From assembly GCF_003732225.1 (NCBI RefSeq), contig NZ_MOBJ01000011.1, forward strand, positions 19,640 through 83,639: 64,000 nucleotides of DNA, in the 5' to 3' direction. Position numbers and translations under genes: made by a program. Positions within the stretch are counted from its first letter, which is position 1, and every line of letters starts with the position of its first letter. This DNA comes from Pseudomonas brassicacearum (GTDB lineage Bacteria; Pseudomonadota; Gammaproteobacteria; Pseudomonadales; Pseudomonadaceae). Below the pieces are notes generated by a model. The model worked only from the letters and a program-made list of their open reading frames with translations. It was not told where the DNA came from and made no database searches. This document shows, piece by piece, positions 50,105 through 58,862 of this stretch.

Positions 50105-51139
50105 TTACGCCTCAGGCACACCGTTCTCCCACGCCGACCAGTTCTTCAGAATCTCCTGCACCAGCGGGTTGCCGGTACGGAAGAGGTTTTCCAGGGCCGG
50201 CACGAACCCGCCCTGATCGGCGTACTTGAGCAGGTTGTCTACTTCGCTGTAACCCGGATACGGACGGTCGAAGTCGGAACCGGCGCGCACTACCGCCAGG
50301 CGCTGTATATCCACCAGACCTTCACGGCTGGCGCGCAACAGCGCTTCATACGTCGAGTTGTCTTCCTGCTGAGTCGTGCAGTAAACGCCTTTGTTGTCTG
50401 TCAGCAAGCGGGTCCAGACTTCGGCGCGTTCGCTCAGGCGTGTTCCGGAAAACCAGGTATTGCCTGCCAGCGTGTCGCATTGCGTGACCGCCGGCGGCTG
50501 ATTGGCCGGGGCGTAGGGGTATTTCACCCGCCACGCGGCGGACTCTTTGCTTTCGCTCAGTGCAACGTTCGCGCTCAGGGCGAAGGCCTTGGCTTGCAGT
50601 TTCGGATTGAGTTCGAAGACTTCGGTCTTGTAGTCCAGCGGTGGCTTTTCGTTCGGACCTTTGGTGTTGATGCCGATGTAACCGGTTGGCCACTCTTTGG
50701 GGGCGTCCCGCGAGTCCAGTTCCCATTGCGTGCCGAACTCCACCAGATAATGCGCCCAGGCGGCAGTGCCAATGGTGCCGTGGTGCGGGTTGATGCCGGC
50801 AATTCCGGCGATCAGGAAATAGCTTTTGCGCAGGTCGAATTTCGGCGACAGGGCCAATGCCAGCGTGGAGGCCGCGGCGTTGGTCTGGCCCATGCCGGTG
50901 ACCATCAGGCACACCTGCTGCGTATTGCAGCGAATGCTTGGGTACTCGGCAGAAAGCCCCGGCACGCGGATTTCCTGCTTGAGTTCCAGGCGATCAATCC
51001 AGTTTTGCGCTTCCGGGGCGAACATGCTGATCAGCATGACTTTCGGCGTGATCGGCGCCTCGGCCGCCCAACCGCTGAAAGAGAGCAGGGCGCTGCAGGC
51101 CAGACCGGCTGACAGAGAAAGACGTATAACTGTGTGCAT
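50105..51139 (-). CDS. Purine nucleoside permease (NUP family), periplasmic
   Basis: 344 residues with a signal peptide (ending near GWAA). The mature protein (KVMLISMFAPEAQNWIDRLE; VCLMVTGMGQTNAAASTLAL; YFLIAGIAGINPHHGTIGTA) resembles the nucleoside-binding NUP family, whose fold is that of nucleoside phosphorylases. AGGAGG sits 5 bases before ATG 51139. With the Tsx-like channel gene upstream it forms a nucleoside uptake unit; a MITE-like element now separates the two. Confidence 0.88.
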   Translation of the reverse strand: MHTVIRLSLSAGLACSALLSFSGWAAEAPITPKVMLISMFAPEAQNWIDRLELKQEIRVPGLSAEYPSIRCNTQQVCLMVTGMGQTNAAASTLALALSPKFDLRKSYFLIAGIAGINPHHGTIGTAAWAHYLVEFGTQWELDSRDAPKEWPTGYIGINTKGPNEKPPLDYKTEVFELNPKLQAKAFALSANVALSESKESAAWRVKYPYAPANQPPAVTQCDTLAGNTWFSGTRLSERAEVWTRLLTDNKGVYCTTQQEDNSTYEALLRASREGLVDIQRLAVVRAGSDFDRPYPGYSEVDNLLKYADQGGFVPALENLFRTGNPLVQEILKNWSAWENGVPEA

Positions 51140-51183
51140 GGAACCTCCTTGGTAGATGTTGATAACGAACCCGCTTGCCACCT

Positions 51184-51377
51184 GGGTCCGTACGAAAACT
51201 CGCCGAGCGGCGATCAGGCAAGGCAAAAACAGGCGAGGAAGCGGAGTTTAGGCCCCTAAATGAGCATTATCCGCTGCGCGGCCCCTTCGGGCCGTCCTTC
51301 GGACGTTCTCACTCCGCTCGTCCGAGCCTGTTTTTAACGCAGCCTGGTCGACGCGCAGGCAGTTTTCGTACGGAGCC
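51184..51377. mobile_element. MITE-like element, 194 bp
   Basis: Terminal inverted repeats GGGTCCGTACGAAAACT (51184-51200) and AGTTTTCGTACGGAGCC (51361-51377). The interior has a second long inverted pair (CAAAAACAGGC and GCCTGTTTTT) and no coding capacity for a transposase. A 53-bp derivative lies at 28784-28836. The right end overlaps the stop codon of the Tsx-like gene by one base. Confidence 0.8.
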
Positions 51378-52333
51378 TAGAACTGATACCCGACACCCGC
51401 GTAGTAACCCCAGCCATTGGAGCGAGCGCGGAAGTTGCCGTCACCGAAGTTCAACTCGCTGCCATCCTCCCAGTTACCGCCGTTATGGAAATAACGCCCG
51501 ACCAGCGTGAAGCGCAGGTGTGTGAATGAATAGAGCAATACGTTGGTGGCCACGGTGGCGTTGGCCGTGCGCGCCGGATTGTCTTTATGCAGGTCCGAAC
51601 CAAAGTCGAAGTTGGTGAAACCGATGTAGGTCAGTGATGCGCCATTGCTGAAGTGGTCGATGGGCACGATGTACTTCAACTGGGCGCGATAACCATCCCA
51701 CGAGTATTCGTTGCTGGCGCCGTAGTTTTCCCACTGGTAGCGCCCGTAGAAGTTGGCCGACAGGTTGACCCGCGAATGGGTGTCGATGTCGGTGCCCAGG
51801 CCACTGTAAAGCGTGTTGGCGCGATTGGCGGTGCTGCTGCCGTGGTCGTAGATCCAGTCGAACGCGACATACCATTCCTTGAACGGCCCGACCGCCAGGC
51901 TGCGACCGGCCAGGTAGTCGATGGAAATACGTGGCTCGTGCTCCATGAACAACGGCGAACCGTGATCCCAGGCGCCTCTGTCGTGGCTGTTGCCGATGCC
52001 GAGGATCTTCGGCGCGTCAATGTAGCCATACAGTTCGAACGGCCCCTTGCGCCCGAAATACTCGTACTCCAGGTAAACGTCATCGGCCGGCCGGGGGCCG
52101 AAGCTGATGTCCTTGCTGCCGATCAGCGTCAGGTCTTGATTGAACCAGTCCGACAGGTACGCGCCCTTTTTCGGTGGGCTGGCTTCAGCGCTCAGGGTCT
52201 CGCCCTGGGCGGATTCATCAATGGTTTTTTCCTGCGCCAGGGCAAACGGGCTGAGTAGTCCCGTAACGGCGCTTAGTAGCAAGGAAACAGCAACAGTGGG
52301 GCAGGACGCGGTGCGTCTGGAAGTAGCGTGCAT
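51377..52333 (-). CDS. Tsx-like nucleoside-specific outer-membrane channel
   Basis: 318 residues with a signal peptide (cut near ALAQ). It matches the Tsx/OmpK family: YLSDWFNQDLTLIGSKDISF, VYLEYEYFGRKGPFELYGYI, FKEWYVAFDWIYDHG, ending in the beta-barrel signature YYAGVGYQF. AGGGA precedes ATG 52333. The stop TAG is partly formed by the adjacent mobile element. Two palindromes upstream suggest repressor control. Confidence 0.9.
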   Translation of the reverse strand: MHATSRRTASCPTVAVSLLLSAVTGLLSPFALAQEKTIDESAQGETLSAEASPPKKGAYLSDWFNQDLTLIGSKDISFGPRPADDVYLEYEYFGRKGPFELYGYIDAPKILGIGNSHDRGAWDHGSPLFMEHEPRISIDYLAGRSLAVGPFKEWYVAFDWIYDHGSSTANRANTLYSGLGTDIDTHSRVNLSANFYGRYQWENYGASNEYSWDGYRAQLKYIVPIDHFSNGASLTYIGFTNFDFGSDLHKDNPARTANATVATNVLLYSFTHLRFTLVGRYFHNGGNWEDGSELNFGDGNFRARSNGWGYYAGVGYQF

Positions 52334-52364
52334 TGAAAATCCCTGTTCGTGCAGTAGTTGGCCG

Positions 52365-52419
52365 AACGTGAGCGCTCATGCATCGATGAAGCGTTCACGT
52401 TACTGGCGCAAACGTTTGC
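52365..52419. promoter_or_regulatory. Two palindromic operators upstream of the Tsx-like gene
   Basis: GCAAACGTTTGC (52408-52419) is a perfect 12-bp palindrome with the core of LacI-family sites; the 16-mer GCGCAAACGTTTGCAT differs little from the E. coli PurR box. Next to it, AACGTGAGCGCTC (52365-52377) and AAGCGTTCACGTT (52389-52401) form an imperfect inverted repeat with an 11-base spacer. A nucleoside- or purine-responsive repressor is the natural guess. Confidence 0.7.
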
Positions 52420-52600
52420 ATGTTGCGGACCAACTTGGAACAGGCGATTGAAATAAAGGGAAATTTTGTGAATTAGCTGACGTTTTGGTTAGCAATTTGC
52501 CCCCTCAGCGAGCGCGTCTGTTCGAAAGTGGGGCAGGCTCTGTCAGCGCATGCACCGTGCTCTGATAGAATCGTTCAAACTGAATTCCAGAGGTGCCCCC

Positions 52601-53635
52601 ATGAGTGAGCCGATCCGCCTGACCCAGTACAGCCACGGCGCAGGCTGTGGCTGCAAAATTTCGCCTCAGGTGCTGGAGGTGATTCTGGCCGGTAGCGGTG
52701 CGCAGAATCTCGATCCAAAACTCTGGGTGGGCAATGCATCGCGCGACGACGCGGCGGTGTACGCCATCGACGACGAGCGAGGCGTGGTATCGACCACTGA
52801 CTTCTTTATGCCGATTGTCGATGATCCGTTCGATTTCGGCCGCATCGCTGCCACCAATGCCATCAGTGATATCTACGCCATGGGCGGTGATCCGTTGATG
52901 GCGATTGCGATCCTTGGCTGGCCGGTCAACGTGCTGGCGCCGGAGATTGCCCGGGAAGTGATTCGCGGCGGCCGTTCGGTCTGCGATGAGGCGGGTATTC
53001 CGTTGGCCGGCGGGCATTCGATCGATGCGCCGGAGCCGATCTTTGGCCTGGCGGTCACCGGGCTCGTGCAAAAGCGCCACATGAAGCGCAACGACACTGC
53101 CACCGCCGGTTGCTTGCTGTACCTCACCAAACCGCTGGGCATCGGCATCCTCACTACCGCCGAGAAGAAGGGCAAGCTGCGCGCCAGCGACGTGGGACTG
53201 GCCCGTGACTGGATGTGCACCCTGAACAAGCCCGGTAGCCGCTTCGGCAAACTCGACGGGGTGACCGCGATGACCGACGTCACCGGTTTCGGGTTGCTGG
53301 GGCATCTGGTGGAAATGGCCGATGGCAGTACTGTGACCGCACGTATTTATTACGACCGGGTGCCACGTCTGCCGGGCGTCGAGTACTACCTCGATCAAGG
53401 CTGCGTGCCAGGCGGTACTCTGCGTAACTTCGACAGCTATGCCGACAAGGTCGGACGTGTGCAGGAGCTGCACAAGCGCGTGCTGTGCGATCCGCAGACC
53501 AGCGGCGGTTTGCTGGTCGCCGTGACGCCCGAGGGTAACGAGCAGTTCCTGGCGCTTGCCGCCGAGCTGGGGCTGAACCTTGCGCCAATCGGTGAATTGG
53601 TTGAGCGACAGAGCAACGCGGTAGAGGTGATTTGA
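52601..53635 (+). CDS. selD: Selenide, water dikinase
   Basis: 344 residues. It makes selenophosphate from selenide and ATP. The N-terminal active-site motif GAGCGCKI has C16 and K19, equivalent to Cys17 and Lys20 of E. coli; it uses Cys, not selenocysteine. VGNASRDDAAVYAIDDERGV and DFFMPIVDDPFDFGRIAATN are family signatures. AGAGG precedes ATG 52601. The stop overlaps the start of selU (TGATG). Confidence 0.97.
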   Translation: MSEPIRLTQYSHGAGCGCKISPQVLEVILAGSGAQNLDPKLWVGNASRDDAAVYAIDDERGVVSTTDFFMPIVDDPFDFGRIAATNAISDIYAMGGDPLMAIAILGWPVNVLAPEIAREVIRGGRSVCDEAGIPLAGGHSIDAPEPIFGLAVTGLVQKRHMKRNDTATAGCLLYLTKPLGIGILTTAEKKGKLRASDVGLARDWMCTLNKPGSRFGKLDGVTAMTDVTGFGLLGHLVEMADGSTVTARIYYDRVPRLPGVEYYLDQGCVPGGTLRNFDSYADKVGRVQELHKRVLCDPQTSGGLLVAVTPEGNEQFLALAAELGLNLAPIGELVERQSNAVEVI

Positions 53636-54738
53636 TGCCCGTCTATATCACTGATTACCGCGACATCTTCCTCAATGATCGGCCGATGATGGATACCCGT
53701 GCGCCAGTCGAGTTCAGCAAGGGTTCGTTCCCTGGGGTGATCAACCTGCCGCTGATGAACGACAACGAGCGGGAGCGCATTGGTACTTGCTACAAACAAC
53801 AAGGCCAGCAGGCGGCGATTGCCTTGGGGCAGCAGCTGGTGTCCGGTGACGTCAAAGATGCTCGCATTCAGGCCTGGACTGAATTTGCCCACGCCCATCC
53901 GCAGGGCGCTCTCTACTGTTTTCGAGGTGGCTTGCGTTCGCAGATCGTCCAGCAGTGGCTCAAGGAAGCAGCCGGCATCGATTACCCGCGGGTCGGCGGC
54001 GGTTACAAAGCGATGCGTACTTTTTTGCTGGAGACAGTTGATCAGGCGGTCGAACAGTGCGACTTCGTTTTGCTGGGCGGTATGACTGGCTCGGGAAAAA
54101 CCGAAGTGCTCGTCCAGCTGAACAACGGTCTTGACCTGGAAGGTCATGCTAATCACCGTGGCTCCAGCTTTGGCAAACGCGCAACCGGGCAGCCCACCAA
54201 TATCGATTTCGAAAACCGTCTTGCGGTGGATGTGCTGAAGAAGCGCGCCAAGGGCATCGAGCAGTTCGTGCTGGAAGATGAAAGCCGCATGGTCGGCAGC
54301 TGTGCCTTACCGCTCCCGCTGTATCAAGGCATGCAACGGTTTCCGATGGTTTGGCTGGAAGACAGCATGGATAACAGGGTCGAGCGCATTCTTCAGGATT
54401 ACGTGATCGACTTGCATGCGGAGTTTGTTGCCGAGTACGCAGAGCAGGGTTTTGCGCTGTTTTCAGAACGTTTGCTATCGAGTCTGAGCAACATCCATAG
54501 ACGCTTGGGGGGCGAGCGCTATCAGCGACTGATGACACTGATGGAAGAGGCTCTGGCACAGATGGCCCGTACTGGCCAGGTGGAATTGTTCCGTCATTGG
54601 ACTGAGCTGTTGTTGAGCGAGTATTACGACCCGATGTACGCCTTCCAGCGCGAGAAGAAAGGCGCCCGAATCGAGTTCGTCGGTGAGCAGGCTGCGGTGC
54701 TCGAGTATTTGCGTGAGCGCGGTAACCGGCGCGGCTGA
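53635..54738 (+). CDS. selU: tRNA 2-selenouridine synthase
   Basis: 367 residues. It replaces sulfur by selenium (via a geranylated intermediate) at the wobble uridine of certain tRNAs. The rhodanese domain has catalytic C95 in GALYCFRGGLRSQ; a P-loop GGMTGSGKT lies at 148-156. Fused in expression with selD by a one-base TGATG overlap, so selenophosphate production and use are coupled. No selA, selB or UGA-containing gene is seen in the window. Confidence 0.95.
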   Translation: MPVYITDYRDIFLNDRPMMDTRAPVEFSKGSFPGVINLPLMNDNERERIGTCYKQQGQQAAIALGQQLVSGDVKDARIQAWTEFAHAHPQGALYCFRGGLRSQIVQQWLKEAAGIDYPRVGGGYKAMRTFLLETVDQAVEQCDFVLLGGMTGSGKTEVLVQLNNGLDLEGHANHRGSSFGKRATGQPTNIDFENRLAVDVLKKRAKGIEQFVLEDESRMVGSCALPLPLYQGMQRFPMVWLEDSMDNRVERILQDYVIDLHAEFVAEYAEQGFALFSERLLSSLSNIHRRLGGERYQRLMTLMEEALAQMARTGQVELFRHWTELLLSEYYDPMYAFQREKKGARIEFVGEQAAVLEYLRERGNRRG

Positions 54739-54766
54739 TTTCAGGGGGCAGGCTCGCCACATTCCC

Positions 54767-54899
54767 CGTAGCAGCTGCCGCAGGCTGCGTTCGGCTGCGT
54801 AGCAGTCGTAAATCCTGCAACCGCGTTCTCATGATAGAACCCGTCAGCCGGATTACGTTCGCTTCGCGCCCGAACGCAGCCTGCGGCAGCTGCTACGGA
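54767..54899. repeat. GTAGCAGCTG-family inverted repeat, third copy
   Basis: CGTAGCAGCTGCCGCAGGCT at 54767 and the inverted end AGCCTGCGGCAGCTGCTACG ending at 54898. This copy combines the ends of one repeat family with the CCGCAGG core of the other, hinting that the two are related. Confidence 0.85.
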
Positions 54900-54908
54900 T
54901 CGGTATTC

Positions 54909-55964
54909 CTACAGGAGTACAGTCCCGACCAGCCCGCAAATCACGCCAATCAACATGGTCAGCCCGGCGACTGTCACCAGTACTCGGGTGTCGAAATCCT
55001 TACGCAGCATCAGCAGTGACGGCAGGCTGATGCTCGGCAAGGTCATGAGCAGCGCCACGGCCGGTGCGGTCCCCAAACCCAGGGACATCATGGTTTGCAC
55101 GATGGGGATTTCCGCGGCGGTGGGGATCATGAACAGCGTGCCGACGATGGCCAGCGGTATCAGCCATAGCAAGCTGTCAGCCATCGCGCCGTCAACGTGA
55201 GGGAACAGCCAGACCCGAGCGGCGCCCAGAACCAGTACTGCCAGCACGTAGATTGGAATAGTGGTCCAGAACAGTTGCCACAAGGTCCGCGCCCAACGGC
55301 TCAGGAAGGGTTGTGCGTCGGTTGTGCGGGTGGCTTCGGCTACCGCTTCCAGCGCCGCCTCCGGCATGTACTCGGGGCGTGAGATGCGTTGGGCGACCAA
55401 CGAAACACCCAGCACCAGCACAATCCCCGCCACCAGCCGCAGAGCGGTAAAGCCCCAGCCGAGTACGAAACCCATGAACACCAGCGTTGCCGGGTTGAGT
55501 ACCGGGTTGGCAATCCAGAACGCCAACGCGGCACCCACCGAGACGTTTTGACGGCGCATGCCTGACACCACGGGCGCGGCGCAGCAGGTGCACATCATGC
55601 CCGGCAGGGCGAACAACCCGCCGCGCAAGGTCGAAGCAAAACCGGCACGACCGAACAGGCGCAGCAGCCAGTCTCGCGGAATCAACACCTGCAACAGCGA
55701 ACCCAGAATTACCGCCAGTACGGCTGCTTTCCAGATCGCCAGGAAGTACACCTTGGCGTACGTCAGTGCAGCTGCGAGCGGCGCGGTTTGTTCATCGTTG
55801 AGGATCGAGGCGCCGATACTGTGGCTGTCGGCGGCCACGAAAGCCTTGAGGTAGTAGGGCGACCACTTGACGTAGTAGAGGCCGATACAGGCGACCAGCA
55901 GGAACAGCGCGGGTTTCCACCAGAGCACCAGGCCCCGGTTGGGGGCCGCTAAGGAGTTGGACAT
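54909..55964 (-). CDS. ArsP-like permease (DUF318)
   Basis: 351 residues with about 8-10 membrane helices. The motif MCTCCAAP (M124-P131, with C125, C127 and C128) is typical of ArsP-type permeases, which export trivalent organoarsenicals; other members have unknown substrates. FWIANPVLNPATLVFMGFVL and IPTAAEIPIVQTM are also conserved. It faces the selD-selU pair convergently; no arsenic gene is adjacent, so the substrate is uncertain. Confidence 0.82.
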   Translation of the reverse strand: MSNSLAAPNRGLVLWWKPALFLLVACIGLYYVKWSPYYLKAFVAADSHSIGASILNDEQTAPLAAALTYAKVYFLAIWKAAVLAVILGSLLQVLIPRDWLLRLFGRAGFASTLRGGLFALPGMMCTCCAAPVVSGMRRQNVSVGAALAFWIANPVLNPATLVFMGFVLGWGFTALRLVAGIVLVLGVSLVAQRISRPEYMPEAALEAVAEATRTTDAQPFLSRWARTLWQLFWTTIPIYVLAVLVLGAARVWLFPHVDGAMADSLLWLIPLAIVGTLFMIPTAAEIPIVQTMMSLGLGTAPAVALLMTLPSISLPSLLMLRKDFDTRVLVTVAGLTMLIGVICGLVGTVLL

Positions 55965-56058
55965 ACAGAAGAGGCTCCGGACATAGGGGACAGTGGGGCA
56001 TCATACTCCAGTGCAGTCTAGTCCAGAGACCCGGAAACGATGGCCACAAGTCGACCCG

Positions 56059-56733
56059 TTATGTCGGACATGTCTGCGGGCCGTTGTTCAGTTCCTGCTT
56101 GTAGCTGTGGCTGAGCAAGGTGACCTTGCCGTTGTGCCAGGTCAGAGTCAGTACGTACAGCGAGTCGAAATCGTTGGATGGCCAGTCATCAATGAGGGGG
56201 CGTGTTTCACCGGAGGCCTTTTCAGCCACCTTGTTAATCAGATCCGGCAGATAGCCGTGGGACCAGGCCGTGTAGATAATCGAGTTGTGGTACTTGTCGT
56301 GAAGCAGCTCGTTGGCCAGTTCGCTGATGTCGTTGGCCGAAAACTCGATGTTCACCGGCAGCCCGAGTTTGATCGCGGTGGGACTGATGGTCAGCAGTGG
56401 TCGGAGGTAGCTGTAGGAGTTGTCGAACTCGCCTTCCTCTACATTGCGTGTCGGATTGGCGGCAAACACGTAATTGGCCTTGCCGAACTTCTCAGGCAGT
56501 AGCTGTGCCAGGTTGATCGCACGGTTCAGGCCTTGGCAGTTCAACTGGCCTAGACCACCGGCTGGTTTTTCTGCGTGACGTAAAAACACCAGGGTTTGGG
56601 TGCCGTCAGCCGGTCGAGCGAAACGCTTGCTGACTTCCAGCGACAGGAACAGGACGCAAGCCATGAGTAAGGCCGCACAGAATACAATGGCGCGCGGCTT
56701 CAGGTTTTTAACGAAATTCAGGTGCTTTTTCAT
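56059..56733 (-). CDS. Membrane-anchored histidine phosphatase family protein
   Basis: 224 residues. A membrane segment (about 14-33) anchors a periplasmic phosphoglycerate-mutase-like domain. The RHG-type motif is FLRHAEKP (R52, H53), with AANPTRNVEEGE in the place of the second Arg region and TAWSHGYLPDLI with the second His. It resembles short Ais/SixA-like phosphatases. Substrate unknown. Codons and composition are slightly more AT-rich than its neighbours. Confidence 0.8.
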   Translation of the reverse strand: MKKHLNFVKNLKPRAIVFCAALLMACVLFLSLEVSKRFARPADGTQTLVFLRHAEKPAGGLGQLNCQGLNRAINLAQLLPEKFGKANYVFAANPTRNVEEGEFDNSYSYLRPLLTISPTAIKLGLPVNIEFSANDISELANELLHDKYHNSIIYTAWSHGYLPDLINKVAEKASGETRPLIDDWPSNDFDSLYVLTLTWHNGKVTLLSHSYKQELNNGPQTCPT

Positions 56734-57057
56734 TGAGTTATTATTCTTCAGCTCATTTGATTAAGGCTGACAAAACATCACATTGAGCGCTCTCGGCTTC
56801 AAGTGCTTTTCATGTCGTGGGGCCGATTTGTCTAACACAAGGGCAGCCTTGAGAGTCCGTTGGCAGCCTTTGGTTCGATTCGAAACGGCGCGCATTACTT
56901 TATCTGCGGGACCGGGCTGGCTGCCGGGAAGTTATCGACAGAATGTTTCTGATTTAACCTGTCCCGATCAGCGCCGTGCTTATAATCTAGCCGCCGGCCG
57001 GGCATCTGCCGCGACCTAGACCCATCATCGCCATTCAATTGTCACTGGATGTTCACC
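56734..57057. other. Intergenic interval with a promoter-like -10 box
   Basis: No gene seen. TATAAT at 56981-56986, 77 bases before the glutathione-transferase start, is a likely -10 element, with only a weak -35 (CCTGTC). The rest shows nothing I can name. Confidence 0.4.
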
Positions 57058-57756
57058 ATGACCGATCTGTCTGCATTCCCGATCACTGAAAAATGGCCCG
57101 CGCAGTTTCCCGAGTGGATACAGCTCTATTCCTTGCCGACGCCCAATGGTGTCAAAGTCTCGATCATGCTCGAAGAGACCGGTTTGCCTTACGAGCCGCA
57201 CCGGGTGGGTTTCGACACCAATGATCAGCTGTCTACAGCGTTTTTGTCGCTGAACCCCAACAACAAGATTCCGGCGATCCTGGACCCCCACGGGCCGGAT
57301 GATCGGCCACTGGCGTTGTTCGAGTCAGGGGCGATTCTGATCTACCTCGCCGACAAAAGCGGGCAACTGCTGGCGCAGGAATCAGCCGCGCGTTACGAGA
57401 CGATTCAGTGGCTGATGTTCCAGATGGGCGGCATCGGACCGATGTTTGGCCAGTTGGGCTTCTTCAATAAATTTGCCGGCAAGGACTATGAGGACAAGCG
57501 CCCGCGTGATCGCTACGTCGACGAGAGCAAGCGCTTGCTGAAAGTCCTCGACGGCCGCCTGGAAAACCGCGACTGGATCATGGGCGAGCGTTACACCATT
57601 GCCGATATCGCGACTTTCCCTTGGGTGCGCAACCTGATCGGCTTCTACGAGGCGGGGGACCTGGTCGGGATCAAGAACTTCCCGAATGTATTGCGTGTGC
57701 TGGAGCGCTTCCTGGCACGGCCGGCAGTGATTCGCGGCCTCGAAATCCCCAAGTAA
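57058..57756 (+). CDS. Glutathione S-transferase family protein (YghU/Ure2-like)
   Basis: 232 residues. A thioredoxin-like N-terminal domain (IQLYSLPTPNGVKVSIMLEE; NPNNKIPAILDP; ALFESGAILIYLADKSG) and a helical C-terminal domain (MFQMGGIGPMFGQLGFFNKF; GERYTIADIATFPWVR). The TPNGVKV motif places Asn/Thr in the catalytic loop, as in the YghU/YfcG nu-class with disulfide-bond reductase activity. ATG 57058 has a weak ribosome site. Confidence 0.9.
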   Translation: MTDLSAFPITEKWPAQFPEWIQLYSLPTPNGVKVSIMLEETGLPYEPHRVGFDTNDQLSTAFLSLNPNNKIPAILDPHGPDDRPLALFESGAILIYLADKSGQLLAQESAARYETIQWLMFQMGGIGPMFGQLGFFNKFAGKDYEDKRPRDRYVDESKRLLKVLDGRLENRDWIMGERYTIADIATFPWVRNLIGFYEAGDLVGIKNFPNVLRVLERFLARPAVIRGLEIPK

Positions 57757-57804
57757 CGGCAAATAATGCTACTCCCTCGATTTAGCCAGGCTTAAGGAAG
57801 AGCA

Positions 57805-58647
57805 ATGCCTCGATTTGACTTCAAACAAGTGGACGTCTTCAGCCGTGTTGCACTGAAGGGCAACCCGTTGGCCGTGGTCTTGGGTGCCGACGAGCTGAGC
57901 GACGAACGCATGGCGGCCTTCGCGACCTGGACCAACCTCAGCGAAACCACCTTTTTGCTGGAGCCAGGCGATTCGCGAGCAGATTATCGGGTACGAATCT
58001 TCACCACCTTGCAGGAACTGCCGTTCGCCGGTCATCCGACCCTGGGCAGTTGTCATGCCTGGCTGGAGGCCGGTGGTATTCCCAAGGGCGAAGAGATCAT
58101 TCAGGAATGTGGCGTTGGTCTGGTGCGCATTCGTCGCCGTGGCACCGACCTTGCGTTCCTCGCGCCACCGTTGCTCAAGTCCGGTCCGCTGGACGCTGCA
58201 CTGGTGGAGCGGGTGCGCCTTGGGCTTGGGCTGGAAGAAGGCGCAATTGTTGACGCGCAATGGGTTGATAACGGCGCAGGCTGGTTGGCCGTGATGCTCG
58301 CTGAACGCGAGCAAGTGTTGGCGCTGCAGCCTGATCATTCACAGATGCTCGGGCTGGCGGTCGGCGTTATCGCGCCGTGGTGCCCTGAACGTGATGGTGA
58401 CGAGGCGCAGTTTGAGGTGCGCGCGTTCATTTCCGGGGACGGCATGCCCGAAGACCCGGCCACCGGCAGCCTGAATGCCGGCGTTGCCCAATGGTTGTTG
58501 GCCGAGGGGCTGGCGCCGGATGTTTACGTGGTCAGCCAGGGGCTGACCATGGGGCGCGCCGGGAGAATTCAGGTCGAGCGGATCGGCGATGATATCTGGA
58601 TCGGCGGTTCGGTCGTGACCTGTATCGACGGCAGTTTGAATCTGTAA
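57805..58647 (+). CDS. PhzF-family isomerase-like protein
   Basis: 280 residues. Two-lobed diaminopimelate-epimerase-like fold: FKQVDVFSRVALKGNPLAVV, ELPFAGHPTLGSCHAWLEAG and ISGDGMPEDPATGSLNAGVA. Homologues include the phenazine enzyme PhzF, but most family members outside phz operons have unknown substrates, and no phenazine genes are present here. AGGAAG precedes ATG 57805. Confidence 0.9.
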   Translation: MPRFDFKQVDVFSRVALKGNPLAVVLGADELSDERMAAFATWTNLSETTFLLEPGDSRADYRVRIFTTLQELPFAGHPTLGSCHAWLEAGGIPKGEEIIQECGVGLVRIRRRGTDLAFLAPPLLKSGPLDAALVERVRLGLGLEEGAIVDAQWVDNGAGWLAVMLAEREQVLALQPDHSQMLGLAVGVIAPWCPERDGDEAQFEVRAFISGDGMPEDPATGSLNAGVAQWLLAEGLAPDVYVVSQGLTMGRAGRIQVERIGDDIWIGGSVVTCIDGSLNL

Positions 58648-58862
58648 CGCTGGCGAGCCCTTCTGAAACAGCAACGGGTTGGCGATTGAGTGTCTACCGG
58701 CTTAACAGTGGGGTGTTTCGCTGACAAGCGCCAGACTGTTACCGAATCGGAAATAAACTCTTCCCGAAGTTACGTTTGTATCGTTGGGGGAGAGGGGCAT
58801 AAGCTCCCTTCCTTTACGACTTTTGCCTTGTCCAGGCCGTTGGCCTCCTGTCAGGAAATCCC

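Noticed and set aside
49991..51112. Plus-strand frame of 373 codons opposite the nucleoside permease
   Set aside because: Antisense to a gene with a signal peptide and a perfect ribosome site; begins inside a repeat.
51175..51510. 111-codon plus frame in the MITE
   Set aside because: Translation of repeat sequence; such frames recur because the element recurs, not because a protein is conserved.
58741..58790. Possible further ECF promoter before hemB (GGAAATAAAC then CGTTT)
   Set aside because: It needs one extra base in the first box, a changed second box and a longer spacer, so the match to the 22.4-kb promoters is too weak.
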